Below are positions 61,515-64,000 of a DNA stretch of 64,000 nucleotides, in pieces. This DNA is from Lysinibacillus parviboronicapiens (GTDB lineage Bacteria > Bacillota > Bacilli > Bacillales_A > Planococcaceae), in contig NZ_PYWI01000002.1 of NCBI RefSeq assembly GCF_003049575.1, positions 1-64,000 of the forward strand, in the 5' to 3' direction. The position numbers and the translations under genes were made by a program. The first letter of the stretch is position 1. Each line of letters starts with the position of its first letter. A model generated the notes under the pieces. It was given only the letters and a program-made list of their open reading frames with translations. It ran no database searches and had not been told where the DNA came from.

Positions 61515-62783
61515 TTATTTCATTTGCTCTGGTAACCACAGTGATAGTTGTGGCAGCAAGACAACAATAGCTAAGAACACAATCATTAAGACGATAAACG
61601 GAATGACCCCTTTGACAACTTCACCAAGCTTTTCTTTGGTAATCCCACTAACAACGAAGAGATTCAGACCAACTGGTGGTGTAATCATCCCAAGCTCCAT
61701 GTTAATCGTCATAATAATAGCAAAGTGAATAAGGTTGATATCGAAATGTACAAGGATTGGTAATAAGATTGGTAATGTTATTAAAATAATTGAAACTGCT
61801 TCTAAGAACATCCCCATAACAAAGAATAAAATATTAACAATAATCATGAAAATCCATTTGTTCATATCACTTTCTGCAATCCAAGCACCAACTTGCTGTG
61901 GAACTTGGGCATTTGTTAAATACAAACCGAATAAGGAAGCGGCACCGATTATTAAGAAAATCATGGCTGTGATATTAATAGATTCTACTAGTACTTCTCG
62001 GAAGTCTTTTAGTTTCATTTCGCGATAGATGAAAAGTGAAACAATTAAACCATAAAATACGGCGATGACTGCGGATTCAGTTGGTGTTACAACACCAGAA
62101 TAAATAGTACCTAAAATAAGGAAAGGTAAGAAGCCACCCCAAATGGCTTTTAGGGACTTCCGCCAACGCACCTCCCAAGTTGCAGGCTCATCTCCCTTAA
62201 AGCCATTTCTTTTTGCGTAGAAGATGGCTGCAATGATTAAGATGCCAGTTAATGCAAGACCAGGAATAACGCCAGCCATGAATAATTCACCGATGGATTG
62301 TTCAGATGTAATACCATAGATGATTAAAGGGACACTTGGTGGAATTAAAATACCTAGCGTACCACCAGCAGCAACAAGACCCATCGAGTAACGTTTTTTA
62401 TAACCTGCTGAAATCATTGCAGGAATCATTATAGAGCCGATGGCTGCAGCTGTCGCCGGGGAAGAACCCGAAATGGCAGCAAAGATTGCACAGGCAACGA
62501 TAGTTACTACTGCAAGCCCTCCAGGAAGGTGACCAATCCAAGCACGTAATGCTTCGATTAAATATTTTGAAATACCACCACGCGCCATTAGCACCCCAGC
62601 AAGAACAAACCCTGGAATCGCCATCATCGGGAATGAATCAAGTGCAGTGAAAATTCGTTGTGGAATCATGTTCATATTAAAATCAATTTGGAAGAATACA
62701 AGAATAGTTGATAGTGCTAAACTGACTGCTACAGGTACACGTAAGAAAAGTAAAATAAAGAAACTAAGTAAGAGGATTAGCAT
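61515..62783 (-). CDS. dctM: TRAP transporter large permease DctM
   Basis: A 422-aa membrane protein with about twelve hydrophobic segments, the ion-coupled channel of a TRAP importer. Blocks: LFLRVPVAVSLALS, FPMMAIPGFVLAGVLMARGGIS, ISGSSPATAAAIGSIMIPAMISAGY, GTLGILIPPSVPLIIYG and ELGMITPPVGLNLFV. ATG 62783 is preferred because GGAAAGG is nine bases before; ATG 62792 touches it. Overlaps dctQ by 20 bases. Confidence 0.94.
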   Translation of the reverse strand: MLILLLSFFILLFLRVPVAVSLALSTILVFFQIDFNMNMIPQRIFTALDSFPMMAIPGFVLAGVLMARGGISKYLIEALRAWIGHLPGGLAVVTIVACAIFAAISGSSPATAAAIGSIMIPAMISAGYKKRYSMGLVAAGGTLGILIPPSVPLIIYGITSEQSIGELFMAGVIPGLALTGILIIAAIFYAKRNGFKGDEPATWEVRWRKSLKAIWGGFLPFLILGTIYSGVVTPTESAVIAVFYGLIVSLFIYREMKLKDFREVLVESINITAMIFLIIGAASLFGLYLTNAQVPQQVGAWIAESDMNKWIFMIIVNILFFVMGMFLEAVSIILITLPILLPILVHFDINLIHFAIIMTINMELGMITPPVGLNLFVVSGITKEKLGEVVKGVIPFIVLMIVFLAIVVLLPQLSLWLPEQMK

Positions 62784-63261
62784 ATTCTTCATCCTTTCCA
62801 CGTAGAATATTGACTAATCTTTCTACGAATCTTAGTAAGAATAAAATACCTGAAATAGGTAGTACTAAGTAGACAACCCACATTGGAATGCCAATATCAA
62901 GTGACACCATGCCAGATGTATAACGGTTCTCTACTAGAACAAAGCCATAATACGTATAGATTAAACAGAACAGGATGCTTAAGCCTGTTGCGACTATGTC
63001 TAGAATTCGTTTCATCGAAGGTTTTAGCTGATCGTATAAAATGTCTACTTGAATATGTTGATTGTGGCGCAGTGCTAGGCCAAACCCTAGAAAAGTGCCC
63101 CAAATGATTGTATATCGAGCGAGTTCTTCTACCCAAGCTTGAGGTTCGTTGAACAAGTAACGCATGATTACGCCATAAAAAATGAGTACTATACCAGTGA
63201 CAAAAAAGAAACCAGCAAGAATCTCTTCTAAATAACCCCATGCTTTATGTAAAGCTTTCAT
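62764..63261 (-). CDS. dctQ: TRAP transporter small permease DctQ
   Basis: A 165-aa membrane protein with four helices. Diagnostic: FYGVIMRYLFNEPQAWVEELARYTIIWGTFLGFGLALRHNQHIQVDIL. AAGGAGG precedes the ATG. It pairs with DctM. Confidence 0.94.
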   Translation of the reverse strand: MKALHKAWGYLEEILAGFFFVTGIVLIFYGVIMRYLFNEPQAWVEELARYTIIWGTFLGFGLALRHNQHIQVDILYDQLKPSMKRILDIVATGLSILFCLIYTYYGFVLVENRYTSGMVSLDIGIPMWVVYLVLPISGILFLLRFVERLVNILRGKDEEYANPLT

Positions 63262-63460
63262 TCTAATGCCTCCTTAAGATTGTCCATTTGATTTTTATCA
63301 TTCAATAACAAAAGTACAAAACTGCAGTTAATATCGACATTTGTACTTACGGGCCGGTAACTTCCTTACTTCCTACAGATGTTGCTCCGATTAACACAAT
63401 GTTTTAGCTGGAAATTTTATCACCCGCTAGTATGGAGTAAGTGTAAGCGATTTACCTATT

Positions 63461-63497
63461 AGAAAAAGAGTGAGTGTCGATACCATATCGACACTCA
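63461..63497 (-). terminator. Terminator between dctP and dctQ
   Basis: GAGTGTCGATA-CCA-TATCGACACTC perfect stem; on the minus strand ACTCTTTTTC follows. It begins 12 bases after the dctP stop. It would cut most transcripts after the binding-protein gene and leave less for the permeases. From here to the dctQ start (63262-63460) nothing else is seen. Confidence 0.8.
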
Positions 63498-63508
63498 AAT
63501 TTGAAGAA

Positions 63509-64000
63509 CTATTTTAAATCACGAATACCGTTGATTAATTCTTCCGTAATAACTTCACCGAATTCTTTATAAACTGGCTCAAGTTCAGCCTTGATTTTCT
63601 CTTTTTGTTCCGGTGTTAACTCAATAACTTCAATGCCAGAGTTTTTAATGTTTTCATATGATTTTGCGTTTTCTTCAGAAGCTAAATCCCAAGCTAAAGT
63701 TGTTGCTTCCGTTAAAGAATCTTCAACTGCCGTTAGTAAGTCAGTAGGAATTTTATCCCAAAATGACTTATTTACAAAAATCGCATAGTCAAGACGACCA
63801 TGTTCAGATACTGAGAAGTATTTTTGTACTTCTTGATATTTTTGTGTATCGAAGTTGTTAAATGTATTTTCTTGTCCATCTACAGTTCCTTGTTGTAACG
63901 CAGCATACGTTTCACCGAATGCGATTGTTGCTGAGCCGGCATGTAAAGCCTTGAATTGTGCCTCTAGCACTTTACCAGCCTGAGCACGGAATTTTAGCCC
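63509..64000 (-). CDS. dctP: TRAP transporter substrate-binding protein DctP, C-terminal part
   Basis: 164 residues of the C-terminal half; the gene runs off the window at 64000 with the frame open. The sequence GLKFRAQAGKVLEAQFKALHAGSATIAFGETYAALQQGTVDGQENTFNNFDTQKYQEVQKYFSVSEHG is typical DctP, including the substrate-contacting Arg in KFRAQ. It captures an organic acid for DctQM. The substrate is not identifiable from this half. Confidence 0.93.
   Translation of the reverse strand, partial: GLKFRAQAGKVLEAQFKALHAGSATIAFGETYAALQQGTVDGQENTFNNFDTQKYQEVQKYFSVSEHGRLDYAIFVNKSFWDKIPTDLLTAVEDSLTEATTLAWDLASEENAKSYENIKNSGIEVIELTPEQKEKIKAELEPVYKEFGEVITEELINGIRDLK

Noticed and set aside
1-64000. CRISPR array, prophage or toxin-antitoxin pair
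   Set aside because: No regularly spaced repeats, phage structural genes or recognisable toxin-antitoxin pair were seen on either strand.

Overview
The window reads as a low-GC, Gram-positive, spore-former-type chromosome, most likely Lysinibacillus or a close Bacillaceae/Planococcaceae relative. The evidence is AT-rich DNA, strong AGGAGG ribosome sites with TTG/GTG starts, a T-box, an S-box, an SLH-anchored surface protein, and gene order matching the Bacillus subtilis leuS-yttB-ytqAB-ytpA-ytoA-metK-pckA-ytmA-ytkD-ytjA(yidD)-men region. No database search was possible; names rest on motifs and remembered family sequences.

Layout. 1-3.7 kb: end of a tRNA cluster (Ser, Glu) and a large SLH surface protein. 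3.7-7.8 kb: Fur-type siderophore uptake genes (ATPase, two permeases, divergent binding lipoprotein). 7.9-11.6 kb: diaminopropionate ammonia-lyase, a TipA-like MerR regulator behind a 19-bp-spacer promoter, a DksA/YteA-type zinc finger protein and a renal-type dipeptidase. 11.6-19.4 kb: menaquinone genes menA (divergent) and menF-D-H-B-E, without menC. 19.4-23.4 kb: decayed fragments, a transglutaminase-core protein, a Zur-box-controlled ZnuA lipoprotein, yidD and small membrane proteins. 23.5-36.5 kb: an accessory catabolic island. 36.9-49.9 kb: housekeeping genes (Nudix, hydrolases, pckA, S-box-metK, carbonic anhydrase-like, AgcS symporter, mnmL/mnmM, MFS). 50-53.1 kb: ArsR-SulP pair and a RAYT transposase bounded by inverted palindromes. 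53.1-55.9 kb: T-box-leuS. 56-64 kb: a frameshifted ECF sigma gene with a membrane partner, an MMPL exporter, an MFS exporter and a TRAP transporter whose binding protein runs off the end.

The accessory island is the best candidate for an undescribed system. It joins a Dpp-type ABC importer to an AroM-family protein, two amidohydrolases (one lacking the HxH metal motif), a DUF1177 protein, an M20 peptidase, an M29/NicX-like hydrolase and an IclR regulator. Two nearly identical 23-bp sites lie in its divergent control region. This looks like import and stepwise hydrolysis of an unidentified peptide-like or cyclic amide compound.

Other notable points are the RAYT element with matching inverted ends, one of which forms the last codons of the SulP gene; a YtpA-like lysophospholipase whose nucleophile serine is glycine; a 26-bp perfect palindrome over the predicted start of the ArsR transcript; and an ECF sigma gene with its own ECF-type promoter but a one-base frameshift.
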